Assembly: GCA_003154775.1 (NCBI GenBank)
Contig: PMES01000130.1
Location: 1 to 59,452 of the forward strand
Length of the DNA stretch: 59,452 nt
Reading direction: 5' to 3'
Source of the DNA: Acidobacteriota bacterium
GTDB taxonomy: Bacteria; Acidobacteriota; Terriglobia; Acidiferrales; UBA7541
Within the stretch, counting starts at the first letter, position 1. Every line of letters begins with the position of its first letter. A program made the position numbers and the translations under genes. Positions 1-9,021 of this stretch are shown here, piece after piece. Below the pieces are notes generated by a model, which ran no database searches, was not told the DNA's origin, and saw only the letters and a program-made list of their open reading frames with translations.

Positions 1-378
1 GATGGGTTCACCGGACGAATACAGAAAAAGACGAAGTGTAAAATTGAGAATCTGGGTACAGTTCAATCTAGAACAGAGAGGGTACGAAACTGCACTTCTG
101 CCAAAATACCGGGCGGTTTATGGACAAGCTATCAGCGTGCTTACTGCGCAGCACTCTCGGTCAAAGCCGGGCGCGCCCGAGCTGCACCGTTCCGAGCCGT
201 CGTTCCCAGGAGCTTATGTGTGCGCAAGCGGTGAAGGTGCCTGGCTGTTCTTTTTTGAACAGTTTTATCTCGGATACTCTTGGTACGATGAGGGTGACTC
301 CGATAGTACACATGGAGAACCGGAAGATCAGTCCGAAAATAACATCAATTCCAACACTCTATCCTGGAGGAAAGCGCC
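1..378. other. leading stretch without a supported gene
   Basis: I see no convincing coding region here. The open frames on the plus strand lack family resemblance and have poor codon character. The end of the stretch carries the GGAGG ribosome site of the ferritin-like gene at 366-370. Confidence 0.5.
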
Positions 379-858
379 TTGAAAGATGAAACGGCTTCTG
401 TAGGTGTTAAGAAAGTGTCTCGTTCCGAACTTATCGAGTTGTTGAATCAAGACCTGGCGCGCGAATATCAAGCGATCATCGCTTACGTCGTCTATTCACA
501 GGTCTTGAAGGGTGCTGAGTTCATGAACATCGCAGGCGAACTTGTGAAGCACGCTGCACAAGAACTGAGCCACGCACTTATCATTGCTAAGCAGATTGAC
601 TATCTTGGCGGTATGCCGACTGTTGAACCCAAGACCGTCCGGACGTCGGAAAAGGCCGAACAGATGTTGCAGTTTGATCTCGAAAACGAAACTGAAACTA
701 TTCGAAATTATCGCGAGCGAGTCCTCCAATGCGAGCAGTTGGCGGAATATGCTATGGGCGAACAAATTCGCGAGATCTTGATCGAAGAACAAGACCACCA
801 AATCGCTCTGGCGACTGCTCTGGGCAAGAGCGTGACAGCTCCGCGCAGCGCCAAATAG
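379..858 (+). CDS. ferritin-like (bacterioferritin/Dps-type) di-iron protein
   Basis: This 159-residue, mostly helical protein looks like a four-helix-bundle ferritin-like protein that would bind iron or detoxify peroxide in the cytoplasm. The metal-site pattern is visible: Glu29 in helix 1, an ExxH pair at Glu62/His65, acidic residues near Glu103-Glu105, and a second ExxH at Glu137/His140. The start is TTG at 379, chosen because GGAGG lies 8 bases upstream and no ATG is better placed. The length is close to bacterioferritin (about 158 residues), but I see no obvious heme-ligand Met, so the exact subfamily is open. It stands alone, with a gene-free stretch downstream. The fold is fairly sure; the physiological role is inferred. 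Confidence 0.75.
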   Translation: MKDETASVGVKKVSRSELIELLNQDLAREYQAIIAYVVYSQVLKGAEFMNIAGELVKHAAQELSHALIIAKQIDYLGGMPTVEPKTVRTSEKAEQMLQFDLENETETIRNYRERVLQCEQLAEYAMGEQIREILIEEQDHQIALATALGKSVTAPRSAK

Positions 859-1250
859 GAACGATCTTAAATTTATGTCTAGGCATACGGCCTAAAGGGA
901 TAAGGATAACTGTCTGGCTCCCGATGATGGCGCGGCATTTCAATGAAACTTGGCGGCAAGGGCAGCTTCCAGACGGTCAAACTGCAAAGGCCCGCCCGGT
1001 CTACCGTGTGCAGTCACTCCACAAGGGACATGGCCGCCATACGATCCATCGAATCAATGCATGATCGTAACGATACTCAGGACGAGTGTCTGTCCAGTTG
1101 TGAACAGTGATAAAGTGGTGCGAAAACAAAGGTAGTGTCCAGAGTTTTTCGCACATTTGTTGAGGTGTGGTTCGCCAAAACTCCAGCCCACCGTGAAATC
1201 AATAACATAGCTGCTACCATCTCACCACCGTTCTGTTATAAATCCTGACC
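859..1250. other. intergenic stretch upstream of the transposase
   Basis: No gene is supported here. It holds one clear inverted repeat (1118-1154, listed separately). I could not find a matching terminal repeat on the far side of the transposase, so the left end of an insertion sequence cannot be fixed. Confidence 0.5.
1118..1154. repeat. 9-bp inverted repeat
   Basis: GTGCGAAAA at 1118-1126 is the exact complement of TTTTCGCAC at 1146-1154, with a 19-base loop. It lies about 100 bases before the transposase start. It could be a hairpin, an operator, or part of an element end. There is no T-tract, so it is not a typical terminator. Confidence 0.45.
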
Positions 1251-2288
1251 ATGTTTCGCTTCGTCGGGCTCTGCTTCGGAATGCTGGGCCGCTTCTTTCG
1301 CGGGCGGCGAAGTCTCCTTCTCGAGAATCTCGCTTTGCGTCAACAACTCGTCGCGCTGAAGCGTCGACATCCTCGCCCGAGTCTCGGGCTTTTCGATAAG
1401 CTCTTCTGGGTGGTTGCTCGGCGGGTCTGGTCGGTTTGGAAGCAGTCCCTCATCATCGTCACGCCGGAAACCGTAGTCCGCTGGCACCGGAGTGGTTTTC
1501 GTATGTACTGGCGGCTAATTTCCAGAGTCCGGAGGCAGGTCGGAAGGAGACGAACGCCGAAGGAGGTTCGGGAATTGATCTTCCGTATGGTCGTTGAGAA
1601 CCCAACCTGGGGAGCGCCGCGGATACATGGGGAACTCCGCATGCTCGGTTTTGAACTTTCCGAGAGAACCATCTCCCATTGGATGAAACGAGCGCCGAGA
1701 GAGCCTGACCGGGCCAAGCGCTGGCTGGCCTTCCTTCGAAACCATCGGGAAGCGATTGCGGCCATGGATTTCTTTACTGTGCCAACGATCACGTTCGGCG
1801 TGTTCTACTGCTTCTTCGTCATCAGTCATGATCGGGGGCGCATCCTGCACGTTAACGTCACGAAGCATCCGACGAGCGGTTGGATCATCCAGCAGTTGCG
1901 GGAGGCGTTTCCATTTGAAGCCTCTCACAAATACCTGATCTTTGATCGCGATCAGAAGTTCGGGATCGAGGTGATCGCAGCGGTGAAAGCGACAAGGATC
2001 ATTCCCAAGCGAACTTCATTCCGGAGTCCATGGCAGAATGGCATTGCGGAGCGGTGGGTGGGAAGCTGTCGGCGTGATTTGCTCGACCATGTGATCGTGC
2101 TCAACGAGCGGCACCTAAACAAATTGTTGTCCGAATACGTCCGCTATTTCCACGAAGACCGAACTCACCTGGGGTTGCACAAAGAAACTCCGCTCGGTCG
2201 AGCCGTCACAATGGGTAATGCTCAACCCAGAATTGTTTCTCGACCCCGGCTGGGCGGCTTGCATCATCGCTACGATCTCGCTGCGTAA
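1251..2288 (+). CDS. DDE integrase-core transposase
   Basis: This 345-residue protein carries a retroviral-integrase-like (rve) catalytic core. Asp173, Asp232 and Glu267 (34 residues after Asp232, in an NGIAERWV context) form the DDE triad for DNA cutting and strand transfer. The N-terminal 120 residues are basic and helical and likely bind DNA. A single intact reading frame encodes it, unlike the two-frame IS3 arrangement. It resembles the lone integrase-core proteins that are common in Acidobacteria. I could not define terminal inverted repeats or a target duplication, so this may be a complete element with cryptic ends or a stranded transposase gene. Domain call firm; element type uncertain. 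Confidence 0.85.
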   Translation: MFRFVGLCFGMLGRFFRGRRSLLLENLALRQQLVALKRRHPRPSLGLFDKLFWVVARRVWSVWKQSLIIVTPETVVRWHRSGFRMYWRLISRVRRQVGRRRTPKEVRELIFRMVVENPTWGAPRIHGELRMLGFELSERTISHWMKRAPREPDRAKRWLAFLRNHREAIAAMDFFTVPTITFGVFYCFFVISHDRGRILHVNVTKHPTSGWIIQQLREAFPFEASHKYLIFDRDQKFGIEVIAAVKATRIIPKRTSFRSPWQNGIAERWVGSCRRDLLDHVIVLNERHLNKLLSEYVRYFHEDRTHLGLHKETPLGRAVTMGNAQPRIVSRPRLGGLHHRYDLAA

Positions 2289-2687
2289 GACAACTCGGAG
2301 CTTTTCGATTAGCGAGTACCCACGACGGAGATTCTTGTCCTATGGCACGCGTTGTGATCGCGATCTAGCTACTCCGGAGAACCACGCCTCAGAATCTGAT
2401 TCGCGCTGAACAAAACAACACTCTCCAGAAACTCTTTTGCTCCAAATCGTGTGTTGCCTTCGCTCGTTTCAAGTTTTGGCGAGGCACAACATCGGCAGCA
2501 GAGGGGCTAGCAAACGTCTACTTGCCACGCTCCGAACAAACGGGCGCAAAAACGGTGGAGCGCTATGGCACGGACCTAGCCTGACGATTTGCAGCAAATA
2601 TATTCAAGAACTATTGGCCGACACTTTTTCACAATATGGGGCTGAATCGGCTGAGAGTTGTACCTGACCCCGGGTCGCCGGACAACC
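2289..2687. other. gene-free stretch after the transposase
   Basis: I see no supported gene, RNA or clear repeat here. It probably includes the right flank of the mobile element, but I could not see a terminal repeat. Confidence 0.4.
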
Positions 2688-3359
2688 CTACGCGAGTGCC
2701 TTTTTCAGGAACGCGAGCGTCCTCTCCCACGCTGTCTTTGCGCATACCGCGTCATAGACCTGGGGACGGGCTTCGTTCATGAAGGCATGCTGCGCGTCGT
2801 AGCGGTAGAGCTCGAACTGTGATTTCGACTGCTTGAGCGCGGCCTCCAGTTCGTTCACCTTGGCCGGCGTACACCAGTCATCTTTTTTCGCGAAGTGGCA
2901 AATCAGGGGAATTTTAATTTTCTTCAATTCGGTGGCATCGAGGGGCGGAATGCCATAGAAGCAAGCGCCAGCGTCTATCTCCGGCACGCGGACAGCAGCC
3001 AGGAGAGTCAGTGCACCACCCATGCAGAAGCCGCCCACGGCCACCTTCTTCGAGGATTGTTTTAGGTACTGCACGGCGCCGCGGATGTCTTGATCGGCGG
3101 CATCGGGGAAGTTGAGGTTCGTCATGAGGTGGTTTGCTTCGTCACTGGCTGTGGCGACCTTACCTCGATAGAAGTCCGGCACAAGTGCTCGGTAACCTGC
3201 CTCGGCGAGCCGATCCGCAGTCTTTTTGATTTGATCGTTTAGTCCCCACCACTCCTGGATGACCACAAAGCCGGGCGCGCCCGATCCTGTCTTGGGCGTC
3301 GCCAGATAGCCAGGGCAGGTCTTTCCATCCGGTCGCTTGAACTGAATTATTTCACCCAT
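2688..3359 (-). CDS. dienelactone hydrolase family protein
   Basis: This is a 223-residue cytoplasmic alpha/beta-hydrolase of the dienelactone hydrolase family, which opens lactone or ester bonds. The family's unusual Cys-Asp-His triad is visible: Cys112 in the nucleophile elbow GGFCMGG, Asp161 in KKDDWCTP and His191 in AQHAF. Glu36 in the QEWWGL motif matches the conserved Glu that controls the nucleophile. The length equals that of the classic enzyme. The start is ATG at 3359 with GGGATCCC just upstream. No aromatic-degradation genes are next to it, so the natural substrate is unknown. Confidence in the family is high; in substrate, low. Confidence 0.9.
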   Translation of the reverse strand: MGEIIQFKRPDGKTCPGYLATPKTGSGAPGFVVIQEWWGLNDQIKKTADRLAEAGYRALVPDFYRGKVATASDEANHLMTNLNFPDAADQDIRGAVQYLKQSSKKVAVGGFCMGGALTLLAAVRVPEIDAGACFYGIPPLDATELKKIKIPLICHFAKKDDWCTPAKVNELEAALKQSKSQFELYRYDAQHAFMNEARPQVYDAVCAKTAWERTLAFLKKALA

Positions 3360-3508
3360 GGGATCCCTCCACTCGATGCTTGACCGCGAGCTTCATATTA
3401 TGCAGAAACAACACTCGTAAGCGGGAAGTTCAATTTTGCCGGACATTAGGGTCGTGAAGCCGCTCGTCCCTGGTTTCATTCCCTCCGAAAACTCCTAAGA
3501 AGGAAGTC

Positions 3509-3934
3509 CTAACCGCGGAAATCCACCGGCTTTGCCGGTGTGCGTTGTGTCTTTACGACCTCACTTAGAAGAAACAGGTCCGTGAGCAACGCGCGGAGAT
3601 GGATTGAGGCGTTGAGATTATCGATCAGCTGGGAGCTGATGGTGGGTTGGGCGAGGACCAGTTCAATGGCGGCGAGCGAATCGCGCGCGTCGCGGTCGAG
3701 CACCGCGAAGAATGCCTGGTAGCGTTCGGCCGGCTCGAGGCGTTCCTGTTTCACTGCCGTTGCACAGCTCTCTGCAAGACCAGACATCGCCTTCACGGCG
3801 CGATGCAGGTATTCGCGAATTTGTCCGCCGGACTGGCTGCCTTCGTCACTGGGAAGCCCTTGCGCCGCGTAGGCCAGCATGAACTCGTAGCATTCTTCGA
3901 TGGTGTTGCAGCGTTCCCAGATATCAGCCAGCAT
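3509..3934 (-). CDS. small helical protein at the end of the Mo-hydroxylase operon
   Basis: I do not recognise this 141-residue protein. It is predicted to be all-helical and soluble, with no signal peptide and no metal-binding cysteine cluster. Its start overlaps the end of the cytochrome b gene by 11 bases, so it is probably translationally coupled and co-transcribed with the oxidoreductase genes. That position is where a cofactor-insertion chaperone (XdhC or FdhE-like) could be expected, but it does not look like XdhC. A role in maturation or assembly of the complex is only inferred from position. Confidence 0.65.
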   Translation of the reverse strand: MLADIWERCNTIEECYEFMLAYAAQGLPSDEGSQSGGQIREYLHRAVKAMSGLAESCATAVKQERLEPAERYQAFFAVLDRDARDSLAAIELVLAQPTISSQLIDNLNASIHLRALLTDLFLLSEVVKTQRTPAKPVDFRG

Positions 3935-4799
3935 CTCTTACTCCCTCTGGCTCTGCGTCCCCGGACGCCGGTGAGGACGCGGGAATCTCGACGGGCCATC
4001 GCCGCGGATCGTGCTCTTCTAGATAAAAGTCGCGGCTCATCCAACCGAAGATCATCGACTTGGTAATGGCACGCTTTTCTGGCCGAAGACCAAAGTAGAC
4101 ATGCACCATGATCAACGCGATCAGTCCGACGCCCGCCAGCCCGTGCAGCACATACATCAGGCCCCAAGTCATATCACTTAACAGATACGGATTGCGGGGA
4201 AAAAAGATCGTGCGCACACGAAACATCATGAACACACCGGTCACGATTGCAGAAAGACCTGCGGCGATGATGGCGCCGTGGTAGAGCTTGTTCTCGAGCG
4301 GATACTTGGCGAATTTGTCCGGTGGTGGCGCAGCAGGCTTTCCAAAAAACCGCAGAATTCTTCTCCAGGCGTCCCGCACGTCAATCCTGTCCGGCCAGAT
4401 CGACCAGAAGTCCATGAAGAAGGAGGCGTGGACGATGTGAAAGAGGATGGAGACGGTCAGAACGGACCCCGCGATCCAGTGATAGGTGACCCAGTCGAAC
4501 TGAATGCCTACCCTCGGGAGGAAGGCGGTAAATAGCAACGTGAACATGGAGACTGCCATGATCCAGTGAAACAGCCGCGCGGTCAGCGAGTGTCTGGGTA
4601 CGTGCTCAGGTATGCGCGCTGCGATCAGCGGCGAGCCGCTGATCGCAAACTCTTTGGGTTTGGCGAAATAGCGCAAGTATGTGGCGTGAACGATAAAGAA
4701 AAGCAGTCCGGCAATCACCGCAACCCATATCAGGAACCAAGCGATATGGATGGGGACATTCTGCCCCCAGGGACTTCTGGCCCACTCTAGGAAGTCCAT
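3924..4799 (-). CDS. membrane cytochrome b subunit (FdnI/b561-like)
   Basis: This 291-residue integral membrane protein has about five hydrophobic helices (roughly 16-38, 78-98, 108-128, 175-195, 212-238). Helix-borne histidines at 78, 107, 121, 124, 174, 219 and 233 are candidate heme b ligands, as in the gamma subunits of formate dehydrogenase and Ni-Fe hydrogenase. The start is the ATG at 4799, because GGAGG lies 5 bases upstream and the preceding open frame has no family resemblance. It overlaps the FAD-subunit gene by 13 bases. In context it should take electrons from the exported molybdenum hydroxylase and pass them to quinone. The partner assignment is inference. Confidence 0.85.
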   Translation of the reverse strand: MDFLEWARSPWGQNVPIHIAWFLIWVAVIAGLLFFIVHATYLRYFAKPKEFAISGSPLIAARIPEHVPRHSLTARLFHWIMAVSMFTLLFTAFLPRVGIQFDWVTYHWIAGSVLTVSILFHIVHASFFMDFWSIWPDRIDVRDAWRRILRFFGKPAAPPPDKFAKYPLENKLYHGAIIAAGLSAIVTGVFMMFRVRTIFFPRNPYLLSDMTWGLMYVLHGLAGVGLIALIMVHVYFGLRPEKRAITKSMIFGWMSRDFYLEEHDPRRWPVEIPASSPASGDAEPEGVRDAG

Positions 4800-5803
4800 G
4801 TTGCCTCCTGCACTCCTCCGATGGCGCGCTTCACCAGGTTCCTCATCAGCGGGATCTTGTAAGCGTTGAATTGCAAAGGGACAGCTCCCTGCACGGCCAG
4901 TTTCCCCGCCATTTCTCCGGTTGCTGCATTCGGTGGTTTGCCGCGGACCGCGTCTTCGACAACCTTTAAGCGCAGAGGACGAGCAGCCGCGCCGTTCACT
5001 GCTATACGGATTCGCTCGATTCTGCCACTCGATACCATCATTACTGAGGCCACGTTCAACAGTGGGAAGTCCCACACATTCCGGTCTCGCACTTTCTCAA
5101 AATGGAATTGCGCACCTGCCCATGTGGATGGGATACGAATCGCCGTCAGCAGGTCCCCGGGCTTCAAGATGTGCAGCCGGGTAATGTCGATGTCAGGACC
5201 GATGAAGTAGTCTTCGGCGTCCACCACGCGTTCGCCCTTGGAGGTGCGGATCACGAATTTGGCATCGAGCGCGATCAGGGCTGGAGCAGTGTCGGAGGGA
5301 TTCACGGCCACGCAGCGGTCCGCATACAGAATCGCGTGCTCGCGGTTGCGGCCTTCCGGCGTATCGGCATAACAGATATTTCCGCCGGCACGATAGCAAG
5401 GCCACCCGGCACGGTAGTACCAACAGCGAGCGTCCTGTGACACGTTTCCGCCGATCGTGCCTTGGTTGCGGATCTGCGGCGAGGCCACCAATTCCGCGCT
5501 CTCCGCCAACAGTTTGTACTTCTCTCTGATTATCGGATGCTGAATTATTTCCGTGAGCGTGGTCATCGCCCCCATCTCAATGCCGTCAGCCGCGGTGCGA
5601 ACTCCCTTGAGTTCCGTGATCCCGCTCAAATCGACTACCACTTTTGGCTTTTTGATGCGGTCCTTGAGCCAGTCGAAGCTATCCATGCCTCCGGCGAGCA
5701 CCCAAGCATCGTGTCCCTGCTGCTGGAGCAACTTTTGCGCATCAGCAATCGAGGTCGGCTGAAACAGCTCAAATGCCGGCATGACGTCTCGGATTACAGC
5801 CAT
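4787..5803 (-). CDS. FAD-binding subunit of aldehyde oxidoreductase (PaoB/YagS-like)
   Basis: This 338-residue protein is the middle, FAD-binding subunit of the xanthine dehydrogenase/CO dehydrogenase family. FAD-binding motifs are VLAGGMDSF at 36-44 and TIGGNV at 116-121. A loop after the second motif has four cysteines (127, 136, 144, 164). The E. coli periplasmic aldehyde oxidoreductase subunit PaoB has the same loop, holding an extra [4Fe-4S] cluster; CoxM-type subunits lack it. The order is 2Fe-2S, Mo, FAD, cytochrome b. The 22-base gap from the Mo-subunit gene and the 13-base overlap with the next gene indicate one transcript. No signal peptide is present, so export would be by piggyback on the Tat-targeted small subunit. 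Confidence 0.88.
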   Translation of the reverse strand: MAVIRDVMPAFELFQPTSIADAQKLLQQQGHDAWVLAGGMDSFDWLKDRIKKPKVVVDLSGITELKGVRTAADGIEMGAMTTLTEIIQHPIIREKYKLLAESAELVASPQIRNQGTIGGNVSQDARCWYYRAGWPCYRAGGNICYADTPEGRNREHAILYADRCVAVNPSDTAPALIALDAKFVIRTSKGERVVDAEDYFIGPDIDITRLHILKPGDLLTAIRIPSTWAGAQFHFEKVRDRNVWDFPLLNVASVMMVSSGRIERIRIAVNGAAARPLRLKVVEDAVRGKPPNAATGEMAGKLAVQGAVPLQFNAYKIPLMRNLVKRAIGGVQEATWTS

Positions 5804-5825
5804 GGGCTCTCCTTTCGCATCTCCA

Positions 5826-8384
5826 CTAAATGTGCGCCTTTAAGGGATGTTGCATGGGTCGTCCTGCTTCCACGGAGGTCAGAATGGTGTCCGCGTTGAC
5901 GGGCGCGCGCCGAAAAATATCGTCACCCAGAGCATCGGAGAGCGCGTTCAATATGGAGGCGCAACCCCCTCCAACGGGCGGCTCGCCAACGCCGCGAGCG
6001 CCCACCGGCGTTTCCGGATCCGGAATATCAAGCGCCGCCCACTGCATGTTGACGGGCACGTCCAGAATCGTTGGCGGCTTGCTCTGACTGAACCGCGTCG
6101 AGAGCATGGCACCGTAGTGCGGATCGAAAACCCACTTCTGGCCAATCGCATGTCCAATGCCCAGAATCGACCGGCCGAGGATTTGGCCGCCCAGCGCACG
6201 GGGATGAACTACCGAGCCCACGTCGGCATAGGCAAGGAAATCCACGATGTAATACTTCCCAGTTTCGACGTCGACTTCGACCTCGGCAAAGCTGGCAACG
6301 TAGGAGAATGTCGCGCCATCCCGAGGGTAATTGTCCTTGGCGGCCGCCACCAAACCTTGGCCCGCCAGTGCCGCCACGGATGCCTTGGTCACTTTGTTGA
6401 GGTCGGGCGACACTTCGTGGCCATCGTAGATGCCGCCCAGTTGAATGGCGTAGTTCGCAGCCTGCGCCAGAGTCATCCCGGCGCCACCGCCCTTGCGAAA
6501 TACGCGCTCGTTGCCAACATCATAATTCTCTGGCTTGCCGCCGAGTTTCTTGGCTGCAATCTCCTGGAGTTTTTTCCGCGCATCCATCGCGGTCGCGTGC
6601 GCCGCGCGTGTCATTGCGTGGGTCGTCTGACTTCCGCCGGAAACGCAGGTAAAGGGAAGGTTCTTCGACGAGTCGCCCCATGTGATTTCGCACTTCTCCC
6701 ACGGCACTCCCAGAACCTCGGCAGCCACGCGGTGAACATCGATCACCGACTCCGTTCCCAAGTTGCCGATTCCGGACCGGATGGACACCCGGCCATCGGG
6801 CTTGATGACCAGGATCCCGTCGAAGCCCACCGTGCCACCGACAAAACAACTGAGCGACACGCCTACACCACGCACCTTTGTACCGATCCGCTTCGGGGTG
6901 CGCGAGACCCTTTCGCTCCATTTGAACTGTTCCGCCCCCCGGTCGAGCGCTTCCTTCAGGAACGCACTTGTCGCATATGGCCTCTTGCCCTGCACCGCCG
7001 CTCCGAATGGCGCCTTGCCCTCCGGACAGTTGATTCGGCGGATGGCCACCTGGTCGAGCCCGAGTTTGCGAGCTGCTTTGGCTATTACCGGCTCCATAAT
7101 CACAATTCCCTGCATGCCGCCGGGCGAACTTTGCGCGCTTCTAGGCGGCGTGTTCGTCAGCACGGTGGCGCCACGCCAGCGCATGGCTTGTGGTTGGTAC
7201 AACAAAGACACGATGCGGCCCGATGTGGGGACATCGCCCTGTGCGTCATAGGGACCGTTGTTGGAGATAACGAACATGTCCAGCGCGACGATCCGGCCGT
7301 CCTTGGAAAACCCGGCTTTCATCCGTCCCAACAGACTGGGCCGCGCACGGCCAATGAAGGTCTCCTCCTCGCGGCTGATCCGCATCATCACCGGTGCGTT
7401 GGCCTTCTTCGACAAGAGCGCCGGAATAACCAGCGACACGGCAGCCGTGCCCTTGCTGCCGAAGCCGCCCCCTGTGTATTCGCTGATGAGGACGACTTTG
7501 GCCACGTCAATGTTCAACCATCTCGCGATGGCAGGCACGGTTTGAGCGGTGCTCTGCGTGCCGGTGTGAACATAGACCTTTCCGTTCTGCCAATAGGCCA
7601 TTGCACTGCGGGTCTCAAGCGTCTGGTGGCTGGTGTCTGGTGTAACGAACGTCTCATCGAGGACCAGCGCCGCATTTCGGAAGCCCGCTTCCAGGTCACC
7701 GTACGACCATTCGTCGGGCGTCTTTCCTATGGGCAGACGCACCCCCTTTGCCTCGGCGAAGTCCGCCTCGGTCCACTTGAGCTCTCCGATCGTTGGAGGT
7801 GGCGGAGCCGGCGGGGGAGATCCCGCCACGGCCGCCGGTGCCGGAGGCCGCACCCAGATGTTTCCGTCCTTTCTCGGGTTTAGCCCGCCTGGGCGCAAGG
7901 TCTCTAGTGGATCGATGACGAAGGGAAGCGGCTCAAACTCGATTCGAATCTTTTCAATCGCCTCTGCGGCAGTGAGTTCGTCGACCGCAGCCACGGCGAG
8001 AATCGGTTCACCTCGGTAGAGCGGCTCCATGGTGAGCCCGCGCTCGCTGTTTGGGTTGGCCTGAATAACCGTGCCATTGTCGGTGAGGGTATCGGCCGGA
8101 GGCGGAAGCTCGTCAGCCGTGAGAATCGCTCTCACACCGGGCATGGCGAGCGCCGCGCGTACTTCGAGGTGCTTCACGCGCGCGTGCGGCAAGGGGCTGA
8201 GGAGCAGCTTGCAGAAAAGCATGCCATCGGCGTGATAGTCCTCGGCGTATTTTGCCTGGCCCGTGACCTTCGCATAGAGGTCGGCGGTCGCGTAGTCCTT
8301 GCCGATTAATTTGTGTCCGGGTCCATACACGCGCGGGGTTGCTGCGACAGTCGCTGCGACAGATTCGGTATCGCTCTTATGCAC
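5826..8384 (-). CDS. molybdopterin-binding subunit of aldehyde oxidoreductase (PaoC-like)
   Basis: This 852-residue protein is the large catalytic subunit of a xanthine oxidase-family molybdenum hydroxylase. It hydroxylates aldehydes or N-heterocycles at the molybdenum cofactor. The N-terminal part has the a/b-hammerhead typical of the family (about 30-145), followed by cofactor-binding motifs such as TGGGFGSKG. The catalytic base is Glu801 in GARGVGEPPVGG. A proline/alanine-rich insert lies at about 180-200. The coding region overlaps the upstream [2Fe-2S] gene by 8 bases. There is no own signal peptide. Its length and partner set fit PaoC-type enzymes better than eukaryote-type XDH; the substrate cannot be read from sequence. 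Confidence 0.9.
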   Translation of the reverse strand: MHKSDTESVAATVAATPRVYGPGHKLIGKDYATADLYAKVTGQAKYAEDYHADGMLFCKLLLSPLPHARVKHLEVRAALAMPGVRAILTADELPPPADTLTDNGTVIQANPNSERGLTMEPLYRGEPILAVAAVDELTAAEAIEKIRIEFEPLPFVIDPLETLRPGGLNPRKDGNIWVRPPAPAAVAGSPPPAPPPPTIGELKWTEADFAEAKGVRLPIGKTPDEWSYGDLEAGFRNAALVLDETFVTPDTSHQTLETRSAMAYWQNGKVYVHTGTQSTAQTVPAIARWLNIDVAKVVLISEYTGGGFGSKGTAAVSLVIPALLSKKANAPVMMRISREEETFIGRARPSLLGRMKAGFSKDGRIVALDMFVISNNGPYDAQGDVPTSGRIVSLLYQPQAMRWRGATVLTNTPPRSAQSSPGGMQGIVIMEPVIAKAARKLGLDQVAIRRINCPEGKAPFGAAVQGKRPYATSAFLKEALDRGAEQFKWSERVSRTPKRIGTKVRGVGVSLSCFVGGTVGFDGILVIKPDGRVSIRSGIGNLGTESVIDVHRVAAEVLGVPWEKCEITWGDSSKNLPFTCVSGGSQTTHAMTRAAHATAMDARKKLQEIAAKKLGGKPENYDVGNERVFRKGGGAGMTLAQAANYAIQLGGIYDGHEVSPDLNKVTKASVAALAGQGLVAAAKDNYPRDGATFSYVASFAEVEVDVETGKYYIVDFLAYADVGSVVHPRALGGQILGRSILGIGHAIGQKWVFDPHYGAMLSTRFSQSKPPTILDVPVNMQWAALDIPDPETPVGARGVGEPPVGGGCASILNALSDALGDDIFRRAPVNADTILTSVEAGRPMQHPLKAHI

Positions 8385-9021
8385 GGCTGGCCCTCCTCAT
8401 GTTTTCCGCGCCGCGCATCATCGCGGTGAGGATCTTGTCGTAGTCCTGGCACCGGCACAGGTTTCCGGAGAGGCCGTGGGCCAGTTCGGTGCGTGTGGGA
8501 TTAGGATTCGTCTTCAGGAATGCCACCGAAGCCATGATGAACCCCGGCATGCAGAACGCGCACTGGAAGCCTTGTTCGTCGATCACGCCTTGCTGGACCG
8601 GGTGCAGCGTTCCATCGGGGCTCGCCAGCCCCTCGATCGTCAGGACTTTCCTGTCGCGCACGGTGTGCGTCAGCACCGAACACGCATAGTGCGGTACGTC
8701 GTCGATCAGGACGGTGCAAGAACCGCATTCGGCTCGGTCGCACCCCAGCTTCGTGCCAGTAAGCCCCAGTTTATGGCGAAGTGTCCACGCCAACGTCTCT
8801 TGTTTCATGACGTCAACTCGCCGCAACTGGCCGTTCACGTTGATGGTGAGGAGCCTCTCGCCCGTGCCACGCGCCGACTGGCCCACCAGAGTGGAGGCGC
8901 GGAAAAGATAGCTTGCGGAGGAGACTGCCACGCCGCCTACAATCACCCCCTTTATTAAGTCGCGTCTTGAGAGTGTGCTTGGCGGGGGCTCTATCTTCTC
9001 TTTACCGTCGATGTCACTCAT
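8377..9021 (-). CDS. Tat-exported [2Fe-2S] subunit of aldehyde oxidoreductase (PaoA-like)
   Basis: This 214-residue small subunit opens the operon. A twin-arginine signal (SRRDLIKG at 18-25 followed by a hydrophobic stretch to about 42) targets it to the periplasm. The plant-ferredoxin-type cluster is held by Cys94, 99, 102 and 114, and the second, CO-dehydrogenase-type cluster by Cys154, 157, 189 and 191. These are the standard two [2Fe-2S] sites that carry electrons from molybdenum to FAD. As in PaoABC, the folded heterotrimer would be exported through this one signal. ATG at 9021 is preceded by AGGAGG-like sequence. The promoter should lie in 9022-9380. Confidence 0.9.
   Translation of the reverse strand: MSDIDGKEKIEPPPSTLSRRDLIKGVIVGGVAVSSASYLFRASTLVGQSARGTGERLLTINVNGQLRRVDVMKQETLAWTLRHKLGLTGTKLGCDRAECGSCTVLIDDVPHYACSVLTHTVRDRKVLTIEGLASPDGTLHPVQQGVIDEQGFQCAFCMPGFIMASVAFLKTNPNPTRTELAHGLSGNLCRCQDYDKILTAMMRGAENMRRASRA

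Noticed and set aside
2-382. 126-codon open frame at the window start
   Set aside because: It overlaps the ferritin-like gene start, has no recognisable domain and does not resemble coding sequence in composition.
1100-2450. defining a complete insertion sequence around the transposase
   Set aside because: I could not find matching terminal inverted repeats or a target-site duplication by eye.
5847-7883. 678-codon open frame on the plus strand
   Set aside because: It is antisense to the molybdopterin subunit gene, which has clear family motifs; the long open frame is a by-product of GC-rich codon use.
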